Shown: positions 1 to 11,541 of the stretch, piece after piece
How positions within the stretch are numbered: position 1 is the stretch's first letter
Layout of the letters: each line of letters starts with the position of its first letter
DNA from: Macrosoma leucophasiata
Taxonomy: Eukaryota > Arthropoda > Insecta > Lepidoptera > Hedylidae
Reading direction: 5' to 3'
Length of the DNA stretch: 64,000 nucleotides
Assembly (NCBI GenBank): GCA_036365455.1
Contig: JAWQUS010000030.1
Span: forward strand, 14,900,001 to 14,964,000
Translations under genes and position numbers: made by a program
Notes under the pieces: generated by a model
The model's input: only the letters and a program-made list of their open reading frames with translations
What the model was told of the DNA's origin: nothing
Databases searched by the model: none

Positions 1-3000
1 TGAAGGCAGCGTCGTACGATCGTACGAGTCATCGGTCGTACACGTAGAATCCAATACTGTTGACGACACTCGTTTACTGTTGCTTCGACGCCCGCATGGT
101 GAAGCTTACGATGAATGTTTTCTATCCATAGCTTTACTGTGTGATGATTGCCATCTAAAATCATCGGACTTCTATTAATTCCTGGAGCTTTCTCTATAGC
201 TTCTATGCGGCTGCGTAAACGTAGAGCCCCTTCGGTGTATTCTGTGCTGAGCTGTTGAAGACGACTATCTTTGTTTACTATTTTCTGTTTTCTGATGTCT
301 TCTATTTCTTGGCCGAAGGTTTCTTCCTGTGTAGCACGCATCAGAAGAGCTTCTGCCCGAATGAGGAGTTCGGCAGATACGTGGATGAACTTCTTTTCTG
401 TTTCAGTCTTCTTTTGTATATGTTTTTTGACTGTTTTGTTCATCTTCTCTCTCCAGTCTGGATCTTTCTGTTTGTTTTTTACAGTTCTTCTGTAGTTGAC
501 TATTTCTGTTGATGGCTTGCAGAGCTGAATGAAGAGGAGAACCCGTGCTGTAGCGTAGCGCAACCTCTCCCAGTTAGAGAAGCGAGAGGGCACTGGTAGA
601 GCTTCTGACAGTCTCGGTTGGTTTCTGTCTGTTATTAGATGGACTGCCTCTTCGCCTGTAGGTTCTGACGGCGCTGGAGCTGAAGTGTCCGCTGGCCACG
701 TGTCCTCCGGTTCCAGGAGGAATTCTGGACCCGTGTACCATCTGTGGTGCTTGTTAAATGAAGGTGGCACCTTTCTGGTGGCATCGTCAGCTACATTCTG
801 TTTACTCGGGATCCATCTCCACTCGTTGACTGTTGATGTTTCTTCTATGGCGGCGAGTCTATGAGCTACATAAGGTTTGTAGGCACGAGGTCCTGTCTTG
901 ATCCAGGAAAGCACTGTTCTACTATCTGTCCAAAATGTTTTCGAGTCTGGTTTTCTTTCGTGTTCTCGTATTACTGTTTCGGCAAGACGGACTCCTAGTA
1001 CTGCGGCCTGCAGTTCTAGTCGTGGTATCGAGGTAAGCTTCAGAGGTGCAACTTTCGCCTTAGCTATGACGAGTGACACGTTGACTTCGCCGTTCGGTGC
1101 TATTGTTCGCCAAAACAAGGTTGCTGCGTAGGCCGACTCACTGGCGTCTGTAAAGATGTGTAGCTGTAGCGTCGTAGCATCTGAGTAACCTACGTAGCAC
1201 CTCGGTATTGTGACGTCGGCGAGGCTCTTCAGGTGTGTCAGCCAGTCTCTCCACTCTGTCGCGAGGTCTTCGTCGATCTCGTCGTCCCACGATGTACCAC
1301 GTCGCCACACTTCTTGAAGCATCTGCTTGGCTATGATGGTGACTGGTGATGCGAAGCCCAGTGGGTCGAAGAGGGACATGACGATCCGTAGAGCTTGCCT
1401 CTTCGTCGGTGTCTGACCTTCGATGAGTGCCGATGGTATTCTAGCCATGTTCAAGTTGAAGGTGAACTCATCTGTCTTCGGTTTCCATACGAGACCCAGT
1501 ACTCGTTCTATTTTATCTTCTGTGCTATGAAACTCTATACTGTCTGTTGATTCTATTTCTCCAATGGCTTCAAGCAGGTAAGTAGAATTAGATTTCCACT
1601 GTTTGAGTTCGTAGTTCGCTTTCTTCTGTATGTTACGAACTTCTGTGGTGATGCGAACTGCGTCCTCGATGTTCTTGAAGCTGTCTAAGTAATCATCAAC
1701 GTAGTGTTTCTCTATTATGGCCTTCACGGCTTCAGGATGCGTTTCTCTATGTTTTTCTGCGTTGATGTTCTTGACATAGATAGCTGTAGCCGGAGAACTC
1801 GATGCGCCAAAAATAAGTGAAGTCATTCTGTATTCTTCTGGTGGACGGTCATCTCTTCGATCTCCTCTCCAAAGGTAACGAAGAGCGTCTCTGTCTTCTG
1901 TTCTTAACTTCACTTGCATGAACATTTCTCCGATGTCAGCTGTAACGGCGATGCAGTGCTGTCTGAACCTCATGACGACCCCAGGCAAGGACTGGAGAAG
2001 GTCAGGTCCCTTGAGGAGCAGGTCGTTGAGGGAGACTCCTTTTGTTTTAGCCGCTGCGTCGTGGACAACTCTCAGCTTGCCTGGTTTCATCGGGTTCACC
2101 ACGCCGAAATGTGGCAAGTACCAGGTTCTATTTTCTGTTTTCTGTTCAGGTGCGCGCTCCGCGTAACCCTTGGAGATGAGAGCTTCCATCTGTTCTGTAT
2201 ACTTCTTTTTCAGGCCATCGTCGCGATCAAGCTTCTTTTCTATACTGTAGAGCCTCTTCAGTGAGTTCTGTTTGTTATCAGGCAGAGTTGCTTCTTCTGT
2301 TTTCCATAGAAGTGAAGTTTCATATTTTCCATCTTCTCTCTGTGCTGTGTTACGCTGTAGAATACGAAGAGCCTTTTCTTCTGGGTCTGACTGAGGCTTC
2401 TTCGGAGTGATGCCCAAGGAGTCCATGGCGAAGTACTGTTTCATTATATCATCCAGATTTTCATCGGTCGGTTCTTCAGTCAGGTGGTGAACGAAGTCAA
2501 CGCTGTTCGACGCGTTACTGTGGCTGCCATGCAAGACCCAGCCCAGTGGCGTGAGTGATGCCACTGGTTGGTTCTTAGTGCCTTTCTTCACCTTCGTAGA
2601 CAACAGTAGGTGGCAGTTGTCTTGACCGATGAGTATTCCAGGTTTTGCTTCACTGTAGGTGATGAAATTAGTGATGCCACGCAGGTGTCGACACTCCTTG
2701 ATGCGGCGCCTTGACACTTCTTGTGCTGTGACATGCAAGTTCTTCACTGTTCTCGCTTGTATGGACTCTTTTCTATTATTGACACCTCTCAGTGTGATGC
2801 TAACTCTCCTTGATGCAGATTCTCCTGTCTTAAGTGAGTTGATCGCTTCTATGCGGAGTGGTTCGACGGGTCCTGTCGCTCCTATTTTGTCGGCGATGCT
2901 GTTATCTATCAATGTTACTGTTGACCCGTCGTCCAATAAGGCGTAAGTATCTATTTCGCCATCAGGGCCTGACGCTGTTACTGGAATGATCTTCAAGTAT

Positions 3001-4871
3001 GACTGTCTTCCTGCTGACACCCATGCTGAGTTGATGGCTTCTGTTTTCTCTATGTGATCATCTTCTGGCTTGCTGGCACTCCTTCTGAAGTGTAGCATTC
3101 TATTGTGATAGTACTTGCAACCGTCGATACCGCAGACACGCTGTTGACAAAAGTGCGTTTTCGATCGGTAGCGAAGACACTTGAAGCACAGTCGATGATT
3201 CTTGGCTGTATCCCATCTCTCATTACTATTCTGTTTCTTGAAGATATCGCAGTTGATGACGGCATGTCCAGTTTCTTCACATACTGGGCACTTTACTATA
3301 GGTTTCTCTGTTACTGTATTAACTCGATGATTTCGTCTATTTAGATGACTCGATTGTTGACTTGACTGTTGATACTGCGTTGTAACTATTTCTGGCTGCG
3401 CGTATGGACCGCAGATCTCAGCTTCTCTCTTGAGGAACCGTTGAAGCTTGATAAGTTCAGGAGTTTCTCTTGGTAGTAACGCTGCGAACTCGTAGAACTT
3501 GAAGCGTAGAGTTGAAGCCATTTTCTCGACTATTGATCTGCCGACCTCTGGATTGTACAGGTAGTAGATGCAGTTGAGAGCTTGCAGAGTGGCAACGACA
3601 TTAGAAATCTTCGTTGAATATATGCAGATGTCCCTTGGCGATTCCGTCAGACGGGGTAGGGCACGAAGAGTTTCTATCTCAGCTGCTGCTATGGCATCTG
3701 GTCTGCCAAACCTGGCTTCCAAAGTTTCCATGATAATAGATGGATCGGAGTTCGTTATCAGTTGTGCTTCTACAGCTTCTCTCGCTTTTCCTTTCAGGTT
3801 TCTCCTGAGTCTGTTTAAGTTCTCCAGCTTCGTATGTAGGTTCTCAGTCTCTTGATACGCAGCACGGAAGTACAGCCAGTCTTGATGTGCACCGTTGAAT
3901 ATCGGTAGTTCGATCGCCCTCGGTTTGTTGGCTGTTTTCGCAAATTGAGAGATCGCGTCTGCCAGTAGCACGAGCTCTGATGAAGGCTGCGGACCGGCAG
4001 GCGGCTGTTGGTGCGGAGTGAATGATGGCGCAGCTCTATAATAATTCTGTTGTTGCTGTTGCTGTCCATACTGCTGTTGTTCCGCTTCTATAGGCGATCT
4101 TCTAATTTCTTCAGCCTCTATTCTTCGAACGGGTTCGATCGCAAACATCGTAGGCGCTTGTGGCTGGTTCTGCAGCCAGGCATCGATTCTATCATGCTGT
4201 TCTATCTGTGTAAACACGGAGCCGTCGTCCTCGTTGTCGGACTCCGCTTCTATCACGGCGATCTGCGCTTGTGCTAGCTCGACTTGAACACGCGCAAGAT
4301 TTTCTTTGGCCTTGGCCAATTTTGATGACTTCGTAGATCTTCTAGATCTTGGCTTGTTGAGGTTCTTCATTGCCTCCTGTTCTATTTGTGGCGTGACGCC
4401 CTGTTTCTTCATTTGTGAAGACGCTGTCTGTTCGGCGGCGGCGCTCCGGATGACGGCGCTCGCGACGACGGTACTCGCGGTGGCGGCACTAGCGACGGTT
4501 TTCGGGTTGACGACACTCGCGGCGGTACCTTTACTATACGGTTTGACAGCACTCGGATTGCCTGCTCGCGGCTCGACAGCACTCGGGCCGGGAGCGGGAC
4601 TCGGATTGACAGCTCGCCTTTCGACAGCACTCGGACCGGGCGCGGTACTCGGATCTGACGGGTTGTTCGATTTCTTGCGTTCCGTTTCTGTTGTCTTCGA
4701 CGTGGACGCGGATGCGGACGTGGCTGTGGTCGTAGTCGCCTCTGTTGATGTGTTGTTCGCAGAACTGGTAGTTTCGGTAGTACCAGACTGCGTCGATTCT
4801 TCTGTAGTTGGCGACGATTCCGCTGTAGATGGCTGTGTACGTCCTCTTCCTGTAGAACGCGTAATTGGCAT
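1..4871 (-). CDS. BEL/Pao retrotransposon gag-pol polyprotein, open at left window edge
   Basis: I read the frame that begins at the ATG at 4871 codon by codon to position 1 and found no stop, so at least 1623 codons are open; the end lies outside the window. Residues about 1-180 are a low-complexity Ser/Thr/Ala/Pro region with imperfect PSAVE-type repeats. A gag core follows. A CCHC zinc knuckle has C528, C531, H536 and C541, and a second cysteine-rich segment starts at C562. The aspartic protease motif LLDDGS is at about 645-650. The reverse transcriptase has its catalytic YVDD at 1061-1064. RNase H-like TDASE is near 1241 and a TDSRTVLSW motif near 1316. The last residues contain the His/Cys zinc-binding start of integrase. 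A single long ORF with this order and a YVDD box is typical of BEL/Pao. The lack of any stop or frameshift suggests a young insertion. The rest of integrase and the 3' LTR are not visible. Confidence 0.95.
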   Translation of the reverse strand, partial: MPITRSTGRGRTQPSTAESSPTTEESTQSGTTETTSSANNTSTEATTTTATSASASTSKTTETERKKSNNPSDPSTAPGPSAVERRAVNPSPAPGPSAVEPRAGNPSAVKPYSKGTAASVVNPKTVASAATASTVVASAVIRSAAAEQTASSQMKKQGVTPQIEQEAMKNLNKPRSRRSTKSSKLAKAKENLARVQVELAQAQIAVIEAESDNEDDGSVFTQIEQHDRIDAWLQNQPQAPTMFAIEPVRRIEAEEIRRSPIEAEQQQYGQQQQQQNYYRAAPSFTPHQQPPAGPQPSSELVLLADAISQFAKTANKPRAIELPIFNGAHQDWLYFRAAYQETENLHTKLENLNRLRRNLKGKAREAVEAQLITNSDPSIIMETLEARFGRPDAIAAAEIETLRALPRLTESPRDICIYSTKISNVVATLQALNCIYYLYNPEVGRSIVEKMASTLRFKFYEFAALLPRETPELIKLQRFLKREAEICGPYAQPEIVTTQYQQSSQQSSHLNRRNHRVNTVTEKPIVKCPVCEETGHAVINCDIFKKQNSNERWDTAKNHRLCFKCLRYRSKTHFCQQRVCGIDGCKYYHNRMLHFRRSASKPEDDHIEKTEAINSAWVSAGRQSYLKIIPVTASGPDGEIDTYALLDDGSTVTLIDNSIADKIGATGPVEPLRIEAINSLKTGESASRRVSITLRGVNNRKESIQARTVKNLHVTAQEVSRRRIKECRHLRGITNFITYSEAKPGILIGQDNCHLLLSTKVKKGTKNQPVASLTPLGWVLHGSHSNASNSVDFVHHLTEEPTDENLDDIMKQYFAMDSLGITPKKPQSDPEEKALRILQRNTAQREDGKYETSLLWKTEEATLPDNKQNSLKRLYSIEKKLDRDDGLKKKYTEQMEALISKGYAERAPEQKTENRTWYLPHFGVVNPMKPGKLRVVHDAAAKTKGVSLNDLLLKGPDLLQSLPGVVMRFRQHCIAVTADIGEMFMQVKLRTEDRDALRYLWRGDRRDDRPPEEYRMTSLIFGASSSPATAIYVKNINAEKHRETHPEAVKAIIEKHYVDDYLDSFKNIEDAVRITTEVRNIQKKANYELKQWKSNSTYLLEAIGEIESTDSIEFHSTEDKIERVLGLVWKPKTDEFTFNLNMARIPSALIEGQTPTKRQALRIVMSLFDPLGFASPVTIIAKQMLQEVWRRGTSWDDEIDEDLATEWRDWLTHLKSLADVTIPRCYVGYSDATTLQLHIFTDASESAYAATLFWRTIAPNGEVNVSLVIAKAKVAPLKLTSIPRLELQAAVLGVRLAETVIREHERKPDSKTFWTDSRTVLSWIKTGPRAYKPYVAHRLAAIEETSTVNEWRWIPSKQNVADDATRKVPPSFNKHHRWYTGPEFLLEPEDTWPADTSAPAPSEPTGEEAVHLITDRNQPRLSEALPVPSRFSNWERLRYATARVLLFIQLCKPSTEIVNYRRTVKNKQKDPDWREKMNKTVKKHIQKKTETEKKFIHVSAELLIRAEALLMRATQEETFGQEIEDIRKQKIVNKDSRLQQLSTEYTEGALRLRSRIEAIEKAPGINRSPMILDGNHHTVKLWIENIHRKLHHAGVEATVNECRQQYWILRVRPMTRTIVRRCL

Positions 4872-4904
4872 CTTGACTGCGTATATGGCGTAATTTCTTC
4901 TTAT

Positions 4905-4922
4905 CCGGCTCGAACTGGACCA
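4905..4922 (-). other. Probable primer binding site of the BEL/Pao element
   Basis: On the minus strand an 18-base segment starting TGGTCCAGTTCGAGCC lies six T residues after the CA that ends the proposed 5' LTR and about 33 bases before the gag ATG. TGG is the complement of the tRNA CCA end. I cannot name the primer tRNA. Confidence 0.5.
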
Positions 4923-4927
4923 AAAAA

Positions 4928-5949
4928 TGTCAGTCACGACACTTTACTGTTGACTGGATTGAAGACGCACGCCGTATGGCGGATAAAGCAGCGCAAGCGA
5001 ACCAGGGTGACACGCTCTACTGGATGTTCTAATAAAACGCTTTTTCACTGTTCACTATTATTTTCCTTCTGATTTCTTCCTTTGGTAGTGATCCGAGTGT
5101 TCCGAGTGCTGTCGACGAACTGTGTTGACGAACTGTACCGGCCATACAAAACTGCCCTACTTTTATTCTAAAATCTCAAGGTCATCGAGCTTAAGAAAAC
5201 CTCCTGTGATTGGTTGTTGGTTCAAGTAACCAATCACAAGAGATATTTAAATTTCAAGCAAACAAATTTTACTATCTATGATTGGTTGATTCGAACAACC
5301 AATCAGCTATTAGATCTATTTGGCCAATTAAAATCTCTATGTATCTCAGATCATTACCGAAAGGAAACAACAGACATCAAAAATCTTTATTTTCAGATAA
5401 AATGCACAAATTACAGTAATAAAACAAACATAAAACTATTTCAAATGTTAAAACTATAAAACAAAGTCAAATAAACAAACATGCTATGCTAAACTATGAA
5501 ATTATACACAAAAAACTGTTAAATTAGATAAAACAAAGTAATATTAAACACAAACGAGCTTTAAGTGACACAAAACTATTAATTACACTCTAAATTATCA
5601 CAAATATTACATAACAAAGTCAAAATCTAAAAATAAAAGTTATACAATACTCTAACGCTATTGGTCACTTAAGCTCTATCTACGTTCCGATAACGTATAC
5701 TATTGTGTACTATGCTATCGATGACTACACAACGCTATTGTTCTATGTCGTCTACGCGCTGACAACGTATACTATTGTGTACTATGCTATCGATGACTAC
5801 ACAACGCTATTGTTCTATGTCGTCTACGCGCTGACAACGTATACTATTGAGGACTGTATGATCGATCACTATCAAAACTGTTTTTTAATCACTAACACTG
5901 TACACTAATCATGAGCGTCCTGCACAGTTATTGCTTTGACAATATTACA
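4928..5949 (-). repeat. Probable 5' LTR of the BEL/Pao element
   Basis: Read on the minus strand, a segment beginning TGTAATATTG (at 5949) and ending TGACTGACA (at 4928) directly precedes the primer binding site. The TG...CA ends and the 1.02-kb length fit a BEL/Pao LTR. The outer boundary is less certain: another TGTACAG start exists near 5906. The 3' LTR and the second target duplication are outside the window, so the assignment cannot be confirmed here. Confidence 0.55.
5692..5852. repeat. 72-bp tandem repeat, about 2.2 copies, inside the LTR
   Basis: The unit beginning acgtatactattgtgtact recurs with a 72-base period (starts near 5694, 5766 and 5838) with almost no divergence. It lies in the U3-like upstream part of the proposed LTR, where such repeats can hold promoter or enhancer sites. 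The 72-base period is a multiple of three, which creates a small spurious ORF. Confidence 0.85.
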
Positions 5950-7780
5950 TCTCGCTCATTCCTGACCTGAATAGCCTTGCTAAAACGAGAAGCACCGTTT
6001 ATTATCAGACAAATTTGTGTAGTTTTACTAGAGGAAGTCATCCTGTTTCTGGCCATGATATATGTTCTGTTCGGAAATAGATACGAACAAATTGTAATAG
6101 AATAATATTATTATTTTACAATGTTGAAACAATTAACGGCTGATAATTTAAGTACAATTTTGTATTTAATAAACAATGTGCTTTCAATAAATTGAGTTTT
6201 TAAAAATGGTATTTACACTTTAAATTACCGATTTTATTAAAATTTAAGACTCGAAGTTAGTTTATTATAAGCAGAGAATATGAAATAATACTACGTCTAG
6301 GTACTTAGACTTAGGTTTAGATTTATTTTGTAAATATTTCAATTTTAAGAACGCAACAGAATAACACTTTAGCCCTTCATACTGACACGATAGTGGCAAC
6401 TCGTGCCTAGAACAAGAACAGACTAGTATTTAATAACAGATATTGAAAATAGGTATTTCTACGGAACAGTAACAGGAAGAACAGGTATTGCGATTGACCT
6501 GTTACAACCCAAGTCTAACTATTACATTTTTCAAGTTTAAATTTAATCAAAAATAGTCAATTTCCAAAAATAATACATTGTTGAGCTGAATGGATTTGAG
6601 GCCGGTAGTACGTGAATAGTGGATCAATAAGTGATATATAAGTAAACGAACATATACGTGTGTCACGCTGTACAAGCATGCGTTAGAACGGCAAGCTATG
6701 GCCGGCCGCCAAAAAGTCGATTCGCAATCCCTTAGGAGTTGAGCATACTAATGACTAAACGAAAACCAAGGTTACAAAAAACATACATATTTTAAATATT
6801 TTTTCAATCCTAATTTTTTAATAATGTTCTGAAACATTTTTTAACAAGACGATAAAAAAAAATAAAGTGAGAGGAGAAGCTAGAGAGTACAAACACTTTT
6901 TTATAATTTTGTTATATCTTATCATGCAGGCAACAAGTGTGATGATGAAGGTGGCCAACAAGCTTGCAGTTAACATGGATGGTAATCTGACTAATACCTA
7001 CAGCTTACAGATAACAAAAATAACAAAGGTCAAGATGCGTTGCCCATCCGAAGGCCTATGTTGTATTCTTTTTGATAGAAATTACAGAGGCTTAATATTT
7101 ATTTAGTCTTCAATGAACCGAGTATATTAGGCGGTCTTAATGGCACTAGGCATTCAGTAACAGTCAACCTTTGGGATGTTGGGACATATACATAATATTA
7201 TGAGTGTAGTTTCTTATGAACAACACATGAAAGCAACGGGATTAATCTGACTATCGCTATTGCTTTCATTGGCAGTTAAATTACTGATCTTTGCAGATAG
7301 GGTTGATAGGGTTGTGGAAGCTGGTTATCAAACAATGACAAAAATATCTACAGATGGTTAATAAACTTGAGATACTTGATAATGACATAACGACGAATTT
7401 ATTTAAAAATATTTTTATACAGGGGAAATGTGCACAAATCTTTAGTGCACCTAAATGTGAAAACACGGATAACGTATTGTTTTGTGACAGAAACAGGTTG
7501 GCTATATTTAAACAGGATTGGTTGCTATCTTAAGATTCACTTTTACACTTACATAAGTGATTTGTTTGCTTGATAATGTAGAACTATTGCCATGTAAATG
7601 TAAAGAGTGATTAGAATAACGCAAAAGATGTATCATTCTATAAATAAAACTACACGCATAAACTTCATGAGAGAGGATATATTTTGTAGTATAAGTACAA
7701 TGTGCCATGGCTATTAATTCTGGAACTCGACCTTTTTGGATTCTTTATTCATTTTTACTAATAATTAGTATACTTTAGTA
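5950..7780. other. AT-rich stretch without recognised gene
   Basis: I see no coding exon here. It contains a degraded copy of the common dispersed repeat marked by 'ggccaacaagcttgcagtta' (about 6951-7078). By inference this is intron of the minus-strand carrier gene or sequence close to its next exon. Confidence 0.5.
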
Positions 7781-8111
7781 CAGAGGTTCCCAAACTATTT
7801 TTTCTTGTAGACCCTTTACAATTTTTTCTGGTTTCTGTGGACCCCGTCCTTGCTACATTTATATCACATTCCCATATTTCCAATTTCTAATCACGCTTAC
7901 GTAGACCCCCATCGAGTCTCCCATGGACCACTTTGGGAATCATTGGTATGATGTGAGTAAATTGGTACTATCAGTGTATGTGTTGAGAACCATTATCGTG
8001 GACCCCCATTTTCATTACATGGACCCCCAAATTTTTTTTTCGCTGTCGCCGACACCTTTCAGTTTGTCATAGACCCCCAGGGGTCGATATAGACCACTTT
8101 GGGAATCACTG
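7781..8111. mobile_element. hAT-type MITE with perfect 8-bp target duplication
   Basis: The 331-bp element starts CAGAGGTTCCCAAACT and ends TTTGGGAATCACTG, which are hAT-like terminal inverted repeats. The 8-bp direct repeat ctttagta flanks it exactly (7773-7780 and 8112-8119). There is no coding capacity. The inner part is rich in 'tagaccccca' motifs and looks internally duplicated. The same family recurs at 17583-17766. Confidence 0.9.
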
Positions 8112-9129
8112 CTTTAGTACATATGAAATTGCGTTTGAGTTCCTTATTTATGCTATCTACCTTAAATTAATACGTTAATCGATATCGATTATTTTCGATA
8201 TCGGAATGTTTCAACAGGACAGGACAGAACATTTCTAAGTCGGAATCTTTCAAATGGACTTTTCTATGCAAATCTATAAGGCACTGTAACTACTGTAAGG
8301 TGCAAATTCAATAATATAATGTGAGTAATAATCTAATTTTCAAAACTAAATACGGTACGAAACTACTACCCAATCCACGTTATTTCATGTAGGGTCCTAA
8401 AATAACCATCACAGATTATGGGAGGCAACGCATCTGCATTTTATGATATTGTGTTAGAAGATATTATGCGATCAAGATTTAGAGAATTAACTAAATACTA
8501 AAAGACTAACTAAGTACTTAAATAAATCATAAAAGTAACACCTAGCAAGCAACTAAGTAACGTCGACTGAAATTAACAGTTGATATTACTGATTAAAGTT
8601 TGTTTAGATAGTAAATAGATACAGTTTCCTAGTTAATAAAGCCTTCACGACGTTTCTCCAATGCAAACAAGGATGTTACTCCATCTTAAATGTAAAACGA
8701 ATACGAAAAAGGTCATCCTTCTGAAAATGTCTCTTAAGTATTTTAACTAGTTGTAACTTTCGATTAATGATGAATTGCTGATAATAAACAAATACTTAAT
8801 GATATACCTACCAAAATGAACAAGTTACTCCGTCTAGTCTGTCTGTTGTTTACATTTTTGTAACACAAAAGCTGCCAAATCTGTTATTTGAATTTGAAGA
8901 GTTTAAAGAACTATGCCAATAAATCTAGGAGACCATACACTTAATTGCGGCGCTACTTATTATTAGTCTTACAAAGAACACGCAAAACGATGTCAACAAA
9001 AGTTAACATTGAACTGAATAAAGAAGATTTTAATGTTTCCCTTTTACTCGCATTCCTAATCGAAAGAGGAAACAGTATAGGATAAGAGGAATTACCTACT
9101 CATTAAGAATTAGTGTGGCAATTCATTTC

Positions 9130-9540
9130 GCGATGACTGTGCGGCGGGACGGAAATAATATGCACCACAAAATAACTTCGATTGGCGAAAAATAAAATCT
9201 ATGTTGATATTATTGCCAGGGAAATCGGTTTTTGTTAACGTCCAGAATAGCGTCACTACTATTTTCTTACGCCTTAGTGAAATACATTGAAAATAATTGA
9301 GATTTTCATAACGATGCAGTTGGGGAATTAATATTGATTATTTAGGTACTTATAAATGAAAGATAATAATATACCGAATAAAGTAGTTTATGCACCACAC
9401 AATGACATCGATTGGCCAAAAATAAACTGTATGATGTTAATGTTATTGGAAAGAAAATCTTTTGTTTTGTTTACGTTAAGATTAGCGTCACCGGCGGGTC
9501 TTGGTGAAAAACATTGAAAATATTCAGACGTCATCTTATT
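9130..9540. repeat. Diverged direct duplication, two units about 250 bp apart
   Basis: A segment around 9155-9300 (tatgcaccacaaaataac, then a spaced 'gcgtcac' and 'acattgaaaataatt') recurs at about 9390-9525 with substitutions and small indels. It may be two fragments of one dispersed repeat or a local duplication. No coding potential is seen. Confidence 0.55.
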
Positions 9541-10182
9541 TTTACAAAATTTTTTTTATTACGCATTGATGAAATAAATATTTTTACTATTAATTGCAGA
9601 AGAATATAACTTATAAAGAACAAAGACATCTCGTAAATAAATAGGTCTGTTTACAAAAACACTTTTACAGAACATAGGTAGGTACTGAAGCATGTTGTTC
9701 CTTGGCCATGTTGGTTTTAGTGCCCTTGCATATTTCAAAATAGAAACAAAGAACAAAATCAATCGTGATTCAAACAATTTCCTCAGAAGAAATTACGTAC
9801 ATGTTTACAGAACGGATTCGAACTGGCCTAGTTAAAATAGTGACTGATAAACTAGGCTAGGTAAGGTAGAGAGGCCAATGCACTCAAGATCCACCCACCC
9901 GTGCTTCAGTAAAAAAACATAATACATTTACATAAAAATCTAGTATATCAGTATGATAAATAATTGTACTTATTTACTATATATAAAAGTAAGTCTACGA
10001 CTACGCTAGTTGTACTCATTGAAATAAAACTCTTACACGGATTTCTTACTAAAAACTGATTTTAAAACCAACCGGACCTTTAGGTCACTTTTCAGCTCAC
10101 ATTGTCCCGATGTTTGCCCGAGTATAACAGCCTTATTTCAACGAGTTCAGCACACTAAAATCAAATAAAACATTGCATTTAC

Positions 10183-10340
10183 CTTATGCACTGTATTAGA
10201 CTCATCCTGGAAGTGGTCCTCGCGTGGCCGGCCCTCGCACACTGCTGCACCTGGTAATTGTACGACATCAGCATGCGATCTGCCTGCTTGCTGTACGCAA
10301 ACATCGCGCCCATCGTACGCCTGTAGCCCCATTTGGCCTC
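10183..10340 (-). CDS. Rim2: Mitochondrial pyrimidine nucleotide carrier, coding exon 3
   Basis: On the minus strand this 158-bp block lies between a good acceptor (taacacag|GAG) and donor (AAG|gtaaat). Its only open frame matches the frame handed over by exon 2 (phase 0 entry, phase 2 exit). It is more GC-rich than its surroundings. The encoded segment begins EAKWGYRR and ends TTSRMSLIQCIR. That end resembles the SIVQCLRHI-type stretch that in Rim2/SLC25A36 proteins follows the long matrix loop after the first carrier motif; this comparison is from memory. The loop itself is poorly conserved, so assignment rests on the C-terminal match, splice phase and order. Later exons encoding the second and third carrier repeats are not found in the window. 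Confidence 0.7.
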
Positions 10341-10999
10341 CTGTGTTACGGGCCAATGTAAGTTCAGTTAGGCAATGTTGGAAAGGCAGATGGGGAGGGA
10401 AAGTTGGGTTCTATATCATTATATCTGATAGATGGAGATTTGAAAAGCTTGTCTTAAGTTCTCTTTTTTTACGAAAAATGGCAAAAATGTTGTTTACTTT
10501 CTCTTACTGTTTTTAATTTTATATTAGAGGTATTTTGAATTTTAAACTCAACGTTTATAAAACAGACATGATTTGATCTGATTCTGTTAATAGGCGTTTA
10601 CTCTTTGTACACTTAACTAAGAAGAACACTAATTGAACGCATAGGAATGTTATTTTTTATTATCTAAATTGTTACTTGGAATTTATATGTCCGAACTCTA
10701 AGCAGTAGGTATCTGTTACAAGTCAAAACTCAGTCGGAAGATATAATTAAGAATGATCATAAAATAATGTTCACTAGTTCTTAATTAATATATAGTAGCC
10801 AGTCGTAGGTTAATTAATATATGTATTCAAAAAATCTTATCATTGGTCTTGAAAAGTTCAACATTTTCAGTCAATGTTGAAGACTCCAGTCGTAAATTAA
10901 AAGACGTAATCGTAACATCTGCAACAATTGCATGAGAAAATTTCGTAGCCGCGATCCACTAGGTGCACGTTGCACGTGCAATCGTACATCTGATTCCTT

Positions 11000-11210
11000 A
11001 AGCGCCCTAACGCACTAGCGGTTAGCGGTTAGCCGTGGGAGCAAGTAGCCGCGCGGCTAGTCTCTTTTACAGTTTAATATGCAACCGCCTGTTATTGTAC
11101 GAGTACGCACTATACAATGATATAACAGGAGCTTGCATGTTCAATTGTAAGATCGGCAAGCCGCGCGGCTACCCTCTCCCACGGCTAACCGCTAGTGCGT
11201 TAGAGCGCTT
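11000..11210. mobile_element. Foldback MITE with about 55-bp inverted arms
   Basis: The left arm starting agcgccctaacgcactagcg is the imperfect reverse complement of the right arm ending cgctagtgcgttagagcgctt. Both arms contain the GC-rich core agccgcgcggct. The interior is short and non-coding. I could not fix a target-site duplication. Confidence 0.75.
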
Positions 11211-11541
11211 GACTTTGCAACGATCAAGTTTAAATATCACGTGTTAAGCAGACAATGATGGTTCTAAGACAGGTGTGGTACACACTTAGGTACACACAAG
11301 TATCGCCAGTAAAGTATGGCGGAAGGGCAAATTATGAATGGTCCAATCAAGTTTCTATGCATAGAGCTATTTTTTATATGTACGGCAGCTGTCCCTTCCT
11401 ACCCCCATCCTTGATATGGTACACAATGTATGTGTATCAAAAGGTAACTAAGTTAGTTCATGAAAAATCGGGTTGAGATGGTTACTTATTGTCCAATCAA
11501 GTTAAAATCAACATAGGGCAAGTCCTATTCATTAGCTAGAT

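Noticed and set aside
4306..4893. Plus-strand ORF of 195 codons over the start of gag
   Set aside because: It is the antisense shadow of the low-complexity gag region, rich in Ala, Leu and Val repeats.
5705..5908. 67-codon ORF with an internal duplication
   Set aside because: It is a by-product of the 72-bp tandem repeat in the LTR, whose period is divisible by three.
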